7,845 nucleotides of DNA from Burkholderiales bacterium UBA954 (GCA_002293155.1 DBCQ01000005.1:59503-67347), one strand, 5' to 3'; shown: positions 1-7,058, counted from the stretch's first letter. A program made the numbers and translations. Notes: generated by a model from the sequence alone, not told the origin.

Positions 1-570
1 GCCAACGGCCCTGCAGGCGGCAAGCTTATTCTCAGCGCCCGCTGTTGTGATGACTGTTGCACCAGCCCATTTCGCAAGCTGGATGGCCGTAATCCCAATT
101 CCACTGGAGCCACCGTGAATTAAGACAGTCTCTCCTTGGCGCAGTTGGGCGCGCTCGATGAGATTGGCCCAGACGGTGATATACGTTTCAGGAAGTGCAG
201 CCGCCTTTAGGAGGCTGAGCCCCGTGGGAATCGGCATGCAATGACCCGCAGGCGCAGCCACCTCCTCTGCATAGCCACCTCCGGGCGTTAGCGCGCAGAC
301 AGTCTCGCCAATTTTCCAGCTATCCACATGGGGGCCGAGTGCGGCAATCGTTCCGCTGACCTCCAGCCCCATGAGTGGAGAAGCATCGGGCGGAGGGGGG
401 TAGGCGCCCTTGCGCTGAATTAGATCAGGCCGATTCACGCCCGCATAGGCAACCTTAATCAACACTTCCCCGGGTTTTAACTCCGGGGTTGGCAGGTCGA
501 GAATCTGCAGCGGTTCAAGCGCGACCGATGCTGAGCCGGGAGACACGGGTGGGTGAACAACAGCGCGCAT
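1..570 (-). CDS. NAD(P)H:quinone oxidoreductase, zinc-free MDR family (partial, 3' end off the left edge)
   Basis: The first 190 residues of a medium-chain dehydrogenase/reductase are visible, starting at the ATG at 570-568; the C-terminal part lies outside the window. The N-terminal GroES-like domain contains AGVNRPDLIQRKGAYPPPP (about residues 43-61) and GLEVSGTI (68-75), a signature of quinone oxidoreductases of the PIG3/TP53I3 and zeta-crystallin type. The Rossmann NAD(P)H-binding loop is HGGSSGIG (152-159), followed by a helix with AIQLAKWAGA. No cysteine/histidine cluster for the catalytic or structural zinc of alcohol dehydrogenases is visible, so a zinc-independent, NADPH-dependent reductase of quinones or similar electrophiles is expected in the cytosol. 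It starts 6 bp after the glnS stop with only a weak GGA (12-14 nt upstream), which fits co-transcription with glnS. The exact substrate cannot be read from the sequence. Confidence 0.9.
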   Translation of the reverse strand, partial: MRAVVHPPVSPGSASVALEPLQILDLPTPELKPGEVLIKVAYAGVNRPDLIQRKGAYPPPPDASPLMGLEVSGTIAALGPHVDSWKIGETVCALTPGGGYAEEVAAPAGHCMPIPTGLSLLKAAALPETYITVWANLIERAQLRQGETVLIHGGSSGIGITAIQLAKWAGATVITTAGAENKLAACRAVG

Positions 571-576
571 TCTGTT

Positions 577-2292
577 TTATTTCCAGGAGTCTTTGAGGGT
601 CACCGTACGATTAAACACGGGGGCACCGGGCAGGAAATCCACATGATCCGCCACAAAGTATCCGTGACGTTCAAACTGGAACCGCTCCTCGGGCTTTGCA
701 TTTTTTAGACTAGGTTCGAGAGCTGCGCGGATAACGCTGAGCGAGTTCGGATTTAAATCGTCAAGAAATTGTCGGCTAAGGTCTGGTGCATCTCCCTCGC
801 GTCGCGCTCCCGGGGTGGCATGAGAAAACAGTCGATCATAGAGCCGGACCTCTGCCGTATAGGCCTCACGGGCACAGACCCAATGTATATTGCCTTTTAC
901 TTTGTACTGATCAGCACCTGGCGTACCACTTTTACTGTCGGGAAATATCTTGGCGGTAACTTCTACAATCTCACCGCTTGAACCCTTCTTAACCCCTGTG
1001 CATTCGATAACATAGGCATAGCGCAGGCGGACTTGCTGTCCTGGCGAGAGGCGGAAAAATCCCTTCACGGGTGTTTCTTGGAAATCTTCACGCTCAATCC
1101 AGAGCTCACGCGAGAAGGGAACGGGCCGTTTACCGAGCTCCGGCTGCTGGGGGTGGTTGGGCGCGTGGCACTCTTCTCGGTGATCTTCAGCCACATTTTC
1201 TAAAACGAGCTTCACAGGGTCGAGAACGGCAATCTTGCGGTGTGAGGTCTCGTTGAGGTGATCCCGCATACAGTCCTCTAAAACGCTGTAATCAATCCAG
1301 CCATCTGATTTTGATACCCCGATGATTTCTGCAAATCGCCGAAAGCCCTCGGGGGTATAGCCCCTTCGCCGGGCGGCAATTAGGGTGGGCATTCGTGGGT
1401 CATCCCAGCCGTTCACGACACCTGAATCAATTAACTCAACGAGTTTTCGTTTGGATAGCACGACATAGGTGAGATTAAGCCGCGCAAACTCAATCTGATG
1501 GGGTAGCGCTGCCGCATCAAGCTTGCCGCAGGCCGCAACTTTGTTGAGTAGCCAGTCGTAGAGGGGGCGATGATCTTCAAACTCGAGTGTGCAGATTGAG
1601 TGGGTGATACCCTCGATTGCATCGGATAGCGGGTGGGCGTAATCGTAGAGCGGATAAATACACCAGGCATTTCCCGTACGGTGATGTTCGGCGTGCCGAA
1701 TTCGATAGAGCACGGGGTCACGAAGATTCATATTGGGCGAGCGCATATCGATCTTGGCCCGAAGCACATGTGCACCATCGGGGTACTTTCCCGCCCGCAT
1801 ATCGCGAAAGAGTTGAAGGTTTTCCGCGATCGATCGTTTACGGTAGACAGAGTCTTGTCCTGGTGAGGTCAGAGTTCCACGATTACTGCGCATCTGGTCG
1901 GCCGATTGCGAATCCACGTAGGCATCGCCCGATTCAATAAGGGCCTGCGCAAAGTCGTAGAGTTGCTCAAAGTAATCACTGGCGAAGTAGAGGTGCTTGG
2001 CCCAGTCAAAGCCCAGCCACCGAACCGCGGCTTCGATGGCGTCTGCAAATTCCTGTTCTTCTTTTGCGGGATTTGTATCATCGAGGCGCAGATGGCAGCG
2101 GCCCTCGTAATCTCGGGCAAGGCCAAAGTTTAGGCAGATTGATTTTGCGTGGCCAAAATGAAGGTAACCATTGGGTTCCGGCGGAAACCGGGTGACCAAG
2201 TGCTTCGTGCGGCCATTGGCGAGATCTGCTTCAACGATATGCCGAATGAAGTTGACGGGGAGATTGGCGGGAGCAGGAGAGGGGGTTGTCAT
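577..2292 (-). CDS. glnS: Glutaminyl-tRNA synthetase
   Basis: Class I aminoacyl-tRNA synthetase that charges tRNA-Gln with glutamine using ATP, in the cytosol. From the ATG at 2292-2290 it is 571 aa, against about 554 in E. coli. The family opening NFIRH is at residues 14-18, the ATP-binding HIGH motif appears as HFGH (45-48, in PPEPNGYLHFGHAKS), and the KMSKS loop as VLSKRKL (278-284), matching the GlnRS form VMSKRKL. Conserved GlnRS blocks such as LRAKIDM, AEHHRTGN, CIYPLYDYAH, GITHSICTLEFEDHR and GWDDPRMPT follow. The C-terminal anticodon-binding beta-barrels are present through VFNRTVTLKDSWK. The frame stays open upstream to a GTG at 2313-2311 (578 aa); GAAGG lies only 2 nt before that GTG, and the ATG has no clear Shine-Dalgarno, so the start is not settled. 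Having GlnRS means glutamine is attached directly. The quinone reductase gene follows after 6 bp, and polA is divergent. Confidence 0.97.
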   Translation of the reverse strand: MTTPSPAPANLPVNFIRHIVEADLANGRTKHLVTRFPPEPNGYLHFGHAKSICLNFGLARDYEGRCHLRLDDTNPAKEEQEFADAIEAAVRWLGFDWAKHLYFASDYFEQLYDFAQALIESGDAYVDSQSADQMRSNRGTLTSPGQDSVYRKRSIAENLQLFRDMRAGKYPDGAHVLRAKIDMRSPNMNLRDPVLYRIRHAEHHRTGNAWCIYPLYDYAHPLSDAIEGITHSICTLEFEDHRPLYDWLLNKVAACGKLDAAALPHQIEFARLNLTYVVLSKRKLVELIDSGVVNGWDDPRMPTLIAARRRGYTPEGFRRFAEIIGVSKSDGWIDYSVLEDCMRDHLNETSHRKIAVLDPVKLVLENVAEDHREECHAPNHPQQPELGKRPVPFSRELWIEREDFQETPVKGFFRLSPGQQVRLRYAYVIECTGVKKGSSGEIVEVTAKIFPDSKSGTPGADQYKVKGNIHWVCAREAYTAEVRLYDRLFSHATPGARREGDAPDLSRQFLDDLNPNSLSVIRAALEPSLKNAKPEERFQFERHGYFVADHVDFLPGAPVFNRTVTLKDSWK

Positions 2293-2385
2293 GTGTGGGT
2301 GCGCAGAGGGCACGGCCTTCTAAAACCATGATTTTAGCTACACTGAGGGACTTCTTCTCCACGTTTGTGATCCGGATGCCCTCCA
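2293..2385. promoter_or_regulatory. Divergent glnS/polA promoter region with a short inverted repeat
   Basis: The only non-coding stretch between the divergent glnS and polA genes must serve both. On the minus strand TAAAAT (2336-2331) is a reasonable -10 box for glnS, but no good -35 is seen 17 nt upstream. On the plus strand TACACT (about 2338-2343) is a weak -10 candidate for polA, also without a clear -35. An inverted repeat, CTAAAA-N6-TTTTAG (2320-2337), overlaps the proposed glnS -10 box and could be an operator or chance. The promoter assignments are inference from sequence alone. Confidence 0.4.
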
Positions 2386-5151
2386 GTGAGCGCTGATTCC
2401 CAAGAACCCGCTTTACCTGACCGTTTATTGCTGATCGATGGATCAAGCTTTCTCTATCGGGCTTTTCACGCACTACCGGACCTGCGCACCCGAACAGGCC
2501 TGCCCACGGGGGCGCTCACGGGGATGGTCAATATGCTGCGACGGGTACGGGCCGAATGGCCTGCCCGCTATGTGGCCTGCATCTTCGACCCCCGGGGCCC
2601 TACCTTTCGGGATGCGATCTATTCCGAGTACAAGGCCAACCGCGCATCAATGCCAGAAGACCTGGCTGCCCAGGTGCCTGCGATTTTTGAGGCGGTCAAG
2701 GCGCTGGGCTGGCCTTTTATCGTGATTGATGGTGTTGAAGCCGACGATGTTATCGGCACGCTTGCTGTCCAGGCCAGCGAGAGGAACCTGCCGACAGTTG
2801 TTGTAACGGGGGATAAAGATCTAACGCAGCTCGTCAACGACCATGTGGTCTTGATCGACACGATGAGTCGTGATGGTGGCCCCGCGAAAGTCTCTGACCG
2901 TGCCGCGGTGATTGAAAAGTTTGGTGTGCCGCCGGAGCGAATCGTTGACTACTTATCTCTCGTGGGAGACACCTCGGATAACGTTCCGGGCGTTGAGAAG
3001 GTGGGTCCTAAAACGGCAGCAAAGTGGCTTAACCAGTATGGCTCACTCGATGCTGTGATTGCCGCTGCTCATGAGATTACTGGTGTCGTTGGCGAGAATC
3101 TTCGTAAGGCCCTTGATTGGATCCCAACTGCAAAGCAGCTGGTGACTGTTAAAACCGATTGTGATCTCTCCTCAGTGATTACAGATTTTGATCAGCAGCT
3201 GGTCTGGCAGCCAATTGATTTGGCAGTGATTGCGACGCTTAAAGAGAACTATCAGCTTGAGCGAAGTCTGCGCGGAATCGGCGAGCCTGAATCGAACCCC
3301 CAGCCCATCCCCGAGACCCCGGCTGCACCTAGTCTTTTTGAAATTCAGGGTGACTATCGCACCATCAGTGATTGGCCTGCATTCGATGCGCTTCTTGCCG
3401 ATCTTCATGCTGCCGAGTTGGTATCGGTCGATACAGAAACCACCTCGATCGATGCTCGGGCAGCGGAGATTGTGGGTTTATCGTTTGCAACCAGAATAGG
3501 TCAGGGTGTTTATATCCCGCTGGCGCATCGGTATGCGGGTGCTCCAGCACAGTTACCGCGCGAGGAGGTGCTTGGCAGATTAAAACCCTGGCTTGAAGAT
3601 CCAAGGGCTAAAAAGGTAGGACAGAATCTGAAGTACGACATGCATGTGTTTGCAGGTGCGGGAATTTTGTTAAAAGGTGTTGCACACGACACCCTCTTAG
3701 AGTCCTATGTTCTCGAGGCCCACAAGCCGCATGATTTAGATTCGCTATCCCAACGGCATCTTGGTCGTAAGGGCTTAAGCTACGACGAGGTGACGGGTAA
3801 AGGGGTTGCTCGTATCGGTTTTGAACAGGTCTCGGTTGAGATCGCAACCCGTTATTCCGGCGAGGACGCCGACTTTACCTTGCATGTCCATGAGACCCTC
3901 TGGACCCAGATTCAGCATGAGAGCCTTCTTGCAAAAATCTATCAAGACATCGAGCTACCGGTTGCGCAGGTGTTGTGGCAGATGGAGCACAACGGTATTG
4001 AGGTCAATAGCCAGTTGCTCATTAGCCAAAGCGATGAACTTGCCAAGAAAATTGAGGCCCTTGAGGCCCAGGCCCATAGCCTTGCAGGCCAGCCCTTTAA
4101 TCTCGGCTCGCCCAAGCAGTTAGGCGAGATTCTTTTTGGAAAGCTGGGCTATGCCCCGGTTAAGAAAACGGCAACGGGAGCGGCATCCACTGATGAGGAT
4201 GTGTTGGAAAAGCTTGCAGAAGACTACCCGCTGCCGAGAGTGCTTTTGGAGTGGCGTAGTTTTTCCAAACTCAAGTCGACCTACACCGATAAATTACCCA
4301 AGATGGTAGATCCGAAGACACGCCGGGTTCACACCACCTTCTCGCAGGCAGTTGCGGTAACGGGAAGGCTCGCCTCGAGTGATCCCAACTTACAGAATAT
4401 TCCAGTACGCACGCCAGAGGGCCGGCGAATCCGGCAGGCGTTTGTCGCACCTGCGGGATTTCAGCTAATGTCGGCCGACTATTCGCAGATTGAATTGCGC
4501 ATCATGGCCCATCTCTCTGAGGATGCAGGCCTTCTAAAAGCATTTCTCGCTGGCGAAGATGTGCACCGTGCAACGGCAAGCGAGGTCTTTGGCGTGCCGC
4601 TTGATCAGGTCTCGGGGGAACAACGGCGGTATGCGAAGGTTATTAACTTTGGGCTCATCTACGGTATGAGCGCGTTTGGCCTTGCGCGTAATCTCGATAT
4701 CGATCGGGGTGTGGCCAAGAATTACATTGATCAGTACTTTGCGAAGTATCCTGGTGTCCTGCGGTATATGGACAATATTCGCGCAACTGCTAAAGCTAAA
4801 GGCTATGTTGAGACGGTTTTTGGTCGCAGGCTCTGGCTGCCCGAGATCAACTCTCCGAATGGCCCGCGGCGTCAGGGGGCCGAGCGGGCAGCAATTAATG
4901 CCCCCATGCAGGGAACAGCGGCTGACCTGATCAAACTAGCGATGATTCAGGTTCAGCGCGCGCTGGAGGCAGAAAAGCTAAGATCTCGCTTAGTCTTACA
5001 GGTGCATGATGAATTAGTTCTTGAGGTACCCCAGGATGAAGTTGACACGATTCGCGCCCTGCTGCCGCAGAAGATGGAGAAGATCGCAAGCCTTCGGGTG
5101 CCCCTGATTGTCGATGTGGGTGTGGGTAATAACTGGGATGAAGCGCATTAA
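2386..5151 (+). CDS. polA: DNA polymerase I
   Basis: Full-length Pol I of 921 aa (E. coli 928), which removes RNA primers and fills gaps in lagging-strand synthesis and excision repair. The N-terminal 5'-3' flap nuclease (about residues 12-290) shows LLIDGSSFLYRAFHALP (metal-binding D18), GDKDLTQLV (D143, D145) and SLVGDTSDNVPGVEKVGPKT (D195, D198, helix-hairpin-helix). The 3'-5' proofreading domain (about 330-510) keeps all catalytic residues: DTE (D349, E351), GQNLKYD (D418) and YSGED (Y490, D494). The polymerase domain follows, with motif A SADYSQIELRIMAHLSED (D698), motif B RRYAKVINFGLIYGMSAFG and motif C LQVHDELVLEV (D875, E876). All three activities are therefore expected. It starts at GTG 2386; an in-frame stop lies just upstream (2368-2370) and no nearby ATG is in frame, so GTG is the best start, with only a weak GGA (2374-2376) as Shine-Dalgarno. 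The next gene follows after 31 bp in the same direction. Confidence 0.98.
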   Translation: MSADSQEPALPDRLLLIDGSSFLYRAFHALPDLRTRTGLPTGALTGMVNMLRRVRAEWPARYVACIFDPRGPTFRDAIYSEYKANRASMPEDLAAQVPAIFEAVKALGWPFIVIDGVEADDVIGTLAVQASERNLPTVVVTGDKDLTQLVNDHVVLIDTMSRDGGPAKVSDRAAVIEKFGVPPERIVDYLSLVGDTSDNVPGVEKVGPKTAAKWLNQYGSLDAVIAAAHEITGVVGENLRKALDWIPTAKQLVTVKTDCDLSSVITDFDQQLVWQPIDLAVIATLKENYQLERSLRGIGEPESNPQPIPETPAAPSLFEIQGDYRTISDWPAFDALLADLHAAELVSVDTETTSIDARAAEIVGLSFATRIGQGVYIPLAHRYAGAPAQLPREEVLGRLKPWLEDPRAKKVGQNLKYDMHVFAGAGILLKGVAHDTLLESYVLEAHKPHDLDSLSQRHLGRKGLSYDEVTGKGVARIGFEQVSVEIATRYSGEDADFTLHVHETLWTQIQHESLLAKIYQDIELPVAQVLWQMEHNGIEVNSQLLISQSDELAKKIEALEAQAHSLAGQPFNLGSPKQLGEILFGKLGYAPVKKTATGAASTDEDVLEKLAEDYPLPRVLLEWRSFSKLKSTYTDKLPKMVDPKTRRVHTTFSQAVAVTGRLASSDPNLQNIPVRTPEGRRIRQAFVAPAGFQLMSADYSQIELRIMAHLSEDAGLLKAFLAGEDVHRATASEVFGVPLDQVSGEQRRYAKVINFGLIYGMSAFGLARNLDIDRGVAKNYIDQYFAKYPGVLRYMDNIRATAKAKGYVETVFGRRLWLPEINSPNGPRRQGAERAAINAPMQGTAADLIKLAMIQVQRALEAEKLRSRLVLQVHDELVLEVPQDEVDTIRALLPQKMEKIASLRVPLIVDVGVGNNWDEAH

Positions 5152-5171
5152 GTCTGTTGATTAAACAACAC

Positions 5172-5176
5172 AGGAG
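5172..5176 (+). promoter_or_regulatory. Shine-Dalgarno AGGAG that selects among three consecutive ATG codons
   Basis: AGGAG sits immediately before ATGATGATG (5177-5185). Spacing to the three ATGs is 0, 3 and 6 nt. Only the third (5183) has a normal spacing, so it is the preferred start of the hydrolase gene. Confidence 0.7.
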
Positions 5177-5182
5177 ATGATG

Positions 5183-6079
5183 ATGAATAGTTTTCTTAAA
5201 GATGAAATTGATTCCCTTTCCCCTGAGAATAAGACCGGTGCGAGTCGCCGAGGTTTTATTCAAGGATCGATCGCGGCTGGTTTTGCAGCGGCTGTGGCGC
5301 CTACCGGTGATTTGTTGGCGCAGGTCATCACGACTGATTCCCAAGGGCTTACCGCCGGGTTCGTGGAGATTCCCGGAAAAGATCGATCGATACCGGCCTA
5401 TCGGGCCATGCCAAGCGGCAAGACAAAGCTGGGCTGTGTGATCGTTGTCCATGAGATCTTCGGCGTGCATGAATATATTCAAGATGTCTGCCGCCGATTT
5501 GCAAAGTTAGGTTATATGGCGGTCGCACCTAACTTCTTTGTTCGCCAAGGCGATGTCACTCAGTACAAGACTGTTCCAGAGATTTTCTCAAATGTCGTGA
5601 GCAAAGCCTCCGATGCTCAGGTACTCGCAGATGTCGATGCCGCCCTAACTTGGGCCGCTGCAAATGGGGCAGACTCTGCCAAGGTTGGAATTACTGGTTT
5701 TTGTTGGGGCGGCCGGATTGTCTGGATGGCCTCTGCGGCAAACCCAAAGCTGAAGGCGGGCGTGGCCTGGTATGGCCGGCTGATGACGCAGGTCAATGCA
5801 GCAAACCCGAATCATCCCCACGATATTGCTGATAAATTGAATTGGCCGGTGCTGGGTTTGTACGGCGGAAAAGATGATGGCATTGGATTAGATACGGTTG
5901 AAGAAATGAAGACCCGTCTGTCATTTGGTGGCAAGGCATCACAGGCCTCGGAGTTCGTCATTTACCCCGAAGCCCCTCATGCCTTTCATGCGGATTACCG
6001 TCCGAGTTATCGCAAAGAGGCAGCGGATGATGGGTTTAAGCGCGCAGTCGCCTGGTTTAAGAAACACGGGGTGGCTTGA
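5183..6079 (+). CDS. Dienelactone hydrolase-family protein with Tat signal peptide
   Basis: A 298-aa alpha/beta hydrolase (300 aa if the first ATG at 5177 is used) of the dienelactone hydrolase family. The founding enzymes open the lactone of dienelactone in the chlorocatechol pathway, but the many chromosomal paralogues have unknown substrates. An N-terminal twin-arginine motif SRRGFI (arginines 22-23), a hydrophobic Ala/Gly-rich stretch and a likely cleavage region around LLAQ (about 44-47) indicate export of the folded protein to the periplasm. Conserved catalytic features are all present: HEIFGVHEY (E91, the DLH glutamate), nucleophile GFCWGG (C174), GGKD (D231) and PHAFH (H266), giving a Cys-Asp-His triad. 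The gene lies 31 bp after polA and 40 bp before the ZIP transporter, so co-transcription is possible, although no shared function with either is evident. The family assignment is firm; the substrate is unknown. Confidence 0.92.
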   Translation: MNSFLKDEIDSLSPENKTGASRRGFIQGSIAAGFAAAVAPTGDLLAQVITTDSQGLTAGFVEIPGKDRSIPAYRAMPSGKTKLGCVIVVHEIFGVHEYIQDVCRRFAKLGYMAVAPNFFVRQGDVTQYKTVPEIFSNVVSKASDAQVLADVDAALTWAAANGADSAKVGITGFCWGGRIVWMASAANPKLKAGVAWYGRLMTQVNAANPNHPHDIADKLNWPVLGLYGGKDDGIGLDTVEEMKTRLSFGGKASQASEFVIYPEAPHAFHADYRPSYRKEAADDGFKRAVAWFKKHGVA

Positions 6080-6119
6080 CGTCAAAACCACTACATCTCG
6101 GGTTTCGATTGGCGATTAA

Positions 6120-6917
6120 ATGTTGATTGTCTACACCTTATTGGCGGCTACAGCTGCAACAGTAGTGTCTATCCTATTGGCTGCAGCGATTTCGCTCGGG
6201 CCCCTATCAAAGGCGGTAGATCGGTTAGTTAGTTTTTCAGCGGGCATGCTCCTGGGAACAGCCTTATTGCATCTGCTCCCTGAGAGCGTTCATATGGGCG
6301 GTGAGATTCATGGCGTGAGCGTAGCCCTCTTAGCGGGCTTGGTTGGGTTTTTCGTGCTCGAGCGTCTGGCTATTCTTCGTCACGACCATCACCACGAGCA
6401 TGATGGGCATGATCACCCCCATGGGCATGATGCCCAGTCTGCTGGCCACGGAGGCTGGACGCTTTTAGTTGGTAGCACGATTCATGCGACTGCCGATGGG
6501 GTGCTCATTGCAGCTGCATTTCTTGCAGACCCATTACTGGGCATTCTCACTGCGCTGGCGATTGCGACGCATGAGATCCCGCAGCAGATTGGTAATTTCT
6601 TAGTGCTTTTAAATAGCGGATTCACTAAATCCAAGGCGTTATTTTTCAATGTCTTAACCGGCCTTGGCGCATTTACGGGCGCGCTATTGGGATACTTCTT
6701 TTTAGGGCAGGCGGGCGATTGGGTTCCTTATGTATTGGTGGTCGCTGCCGCAAACTTTATCTATATTGCGCTCTCGGATCTAATCCCGCAGTTACACGCA
6801 CAGGCCCACTCCCACCATCATGGTGGGCTTAAGATGGCGGCCTGGCAGCAGCCCGTTTTAATGCTTACGGGCATTGCAGTTGCAGGGTTTGCTGCAAGCT
6901 TTTTGCATGGTCATTGA
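6120..6917 (+). CDS. ZIP-family divalent metal transporter
   Basis: A 265-aa integral inner-membrane protein with about seven or eight hydrophobic segments, typical of bacterial ZIP transporters that bring zinc, iron or manganese into the cytoplasm. HLLPES (about 56-61) is followed by a histidine-rich loop at residues 88-110 with ten histidines, the usual variable cytoplasmic metal-binding loop between TM3 and TM4. The transport-site motifs are HATADG in TM4 (H122, D126; usual form HNxxDG/HNxPEG) and HEIPQQIG in TM5 (H151, E152, Q155; usual form HEIPEG). A second cluster, HAQAHSHHHGG (226-236), precedes the last membrane helix. The glutamate-to-glutamine change in the TM5 motif occurs in some ZIP subgroups and may affect which metal is carried. 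Only a weak Shine-Dalgarno (GGCGA) precedes the ATG, 40 bp after the hydrolase stop. The metal cannot be named from sequence; a GufA/ZupT-like zinc role is the default guess. Confidence 0.9.
   Translation: MLIVYTLLAATAATVVSILLAAAISLGPLSKAVDRLVSFSAGMLLGTALLHLLPESVHMGGEIHGVSVALLAGLVGFFVLERLAILRHDHHHEHDGHDHPHGHDAQSAGHGGWTLLVGSTIHATADGVLIAAAFLADPLLGILTALAIATHEIPQQIGNFLVLLNSGFTKSKALFFNVLTGLGAFTGALLGYFFLGQAGDWVPYVLVVAAANFIYIALSDLIPQLHAQAHSHHHGGLKMAAWQQPVLMLTGIAVAGFAASFLHGH
6878..6904 (+). terminator. Weak candidate intrinsic terminator inside the 3' end of the ZIP gene
   Basis: TTGCAG (6880-6885) and CTGCAA (6892-6897) form a 6-bp stem with a 6-nt loop, followed after GC by five T residues (6900-6904). 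The stem is short, the T run is interrupted by GC, and it lies within coding sequence, so this may be chance. No better terminator is seen between the ZIP gene and the pilin gene. Confidence 0.2.
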
Positions 6918-6958
6918 GTTATCGAGGTGGTACAAACTCTGTAAAAAAGCCTGACATT

Positions 6959-6973
6959 AGGCACCCGGCTAGC
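6959..6973 (+). promoter_or_regulatory. Candidate sigma-54 (-24/-12) promoter for the pilin gene
   Basis: AGGCACCCGGCTAGC keeps the obligatory GG-N10-GC spacing and matches the consensus TGGCAC-N5-TTGC except for one base in each box. Transcription would begin about 12 nt downstream (near 6985), giving a leader of roughly 75 nt that carries the hairpin at 7014-7056. No good -35/-10 pair for the housekeeping sigma factor was found in 6918-7010. Based on motif match only. Confidence 0.3.
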
Positions 6974-6992
6974 GCGCTTAGGTGATGTTCAA

Positions 6993-7001
6993 GAGGTGAT
7001 C
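6993..7001 (+). promoter_or_regulatory. Extended Shine-Dalgarno-like sequence upstream of the pilin hairpin
   Basis: GAGGTGATC is a 9-nt perfect complement of the anti-Shine-Dalgarno tail of 16S rRNA (GAUCACCUC). The nearest ATG pair (7010 and 7013) is 13 nt beyond GAGG, longer than optimal, and opens a frame different from the pilin. It may act as a ribosome standby site or a leader-peptide RBS, or be coincidence. Confidence 0.3.
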
Positions 7002-7013
7002 TGACTCGCATGA

Positions 7014-7056
7014 TGATCTCCACTCTGATCGCTGTGATCAGAACTTCTGGAGATCA
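7014..7056 (+). promoter_or_regulatory. Two-tier inverted repeat predicted to sequester the pilin ribosome-binding site
   Basis: The outer arms TGATCTCCA (7014-7022) and TGGAGATCA (7048-7056) are perfectly complementary over 9 bp. Inside, TCTGATC (7024-7030) and GATCAGA (7036-7042) add 7 bp around the loop GCTGT, with an asymmetric internal loop of 1 nt (7023) versus 5 nt (7043-7047). The pilin Shine-Dalgarno GGAGA (7049-7053, 5 nt before ATG 7059) lies wholly within the outer stem, paired to TCTCC. As RNA this would block translation initiation until opened by temperature, a ligand, a protein, an sRNA or an upstream ribosome. As DNA, the nested dyads could instead be binding sites for a regulator. 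The complementarity is seen directly; the function is inferred. Confidence 0.6.
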
Positions 7057-7058
7057 AT

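Larger units (their letters stand above)
6918..7058. other. Intergenic region between ZIP gene and pilin gene
   Basis: This 141-bp gap contains the sigma-54-like element, the extended Shine-Dalgarno-like sequence and the nested hairpin described separately. It also contains five GATC sites between 6998 and 7055, four of which are part of the hairpin arms. No tRNA, small gene with its own convincing RBS, or strong plus-strand terminator is visible. Confidence 0.6.

Noticed and set aside
1617..1940. Plus-strand open frames of 75-107 codons within glnS
   Set aside because: They lie opposite highly conserved GlnRS coding sequence and show no independent coding signal.
4931..5482. 183-codon open frame on the minus strand across the end of polA and the start of the hydrolase gene
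   Set aside because: It is antisense to two well-supported genes, has low-complexity composition and no recognisable motif; it is a shadow frame.
6943..6962. Hairpin GCCT-N6-AGGC next to six A residues, which reads as stem plus T6 on the minus strand
   Set aside because: The stem is only 4 bp and no minus-strand gene lies to the right that would need a terminator.
7024..7042. Inner dyad TCTGATC-N5-GATCAGA considered as a CRP/FNR-type operator
   Set aside because: The half-sites resemble TGTGATC but the spacing (TCTGA-N9-TCAGA) does not match the standard TGTGA-N6-TCACA, and it fits better as the inner stem of the RBS hairpin.
6998..7055. Five GATC sites within 58 bp, suggestive of a Dam-methylation switch or origin-like cluster
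   Set aside because: Four of the five are explained by the symmetric arms of the hairpin, and Dam methylation is not expected in most betaproteobacteria; no DnaA boxes or AT-rich unwinding element accompany them.
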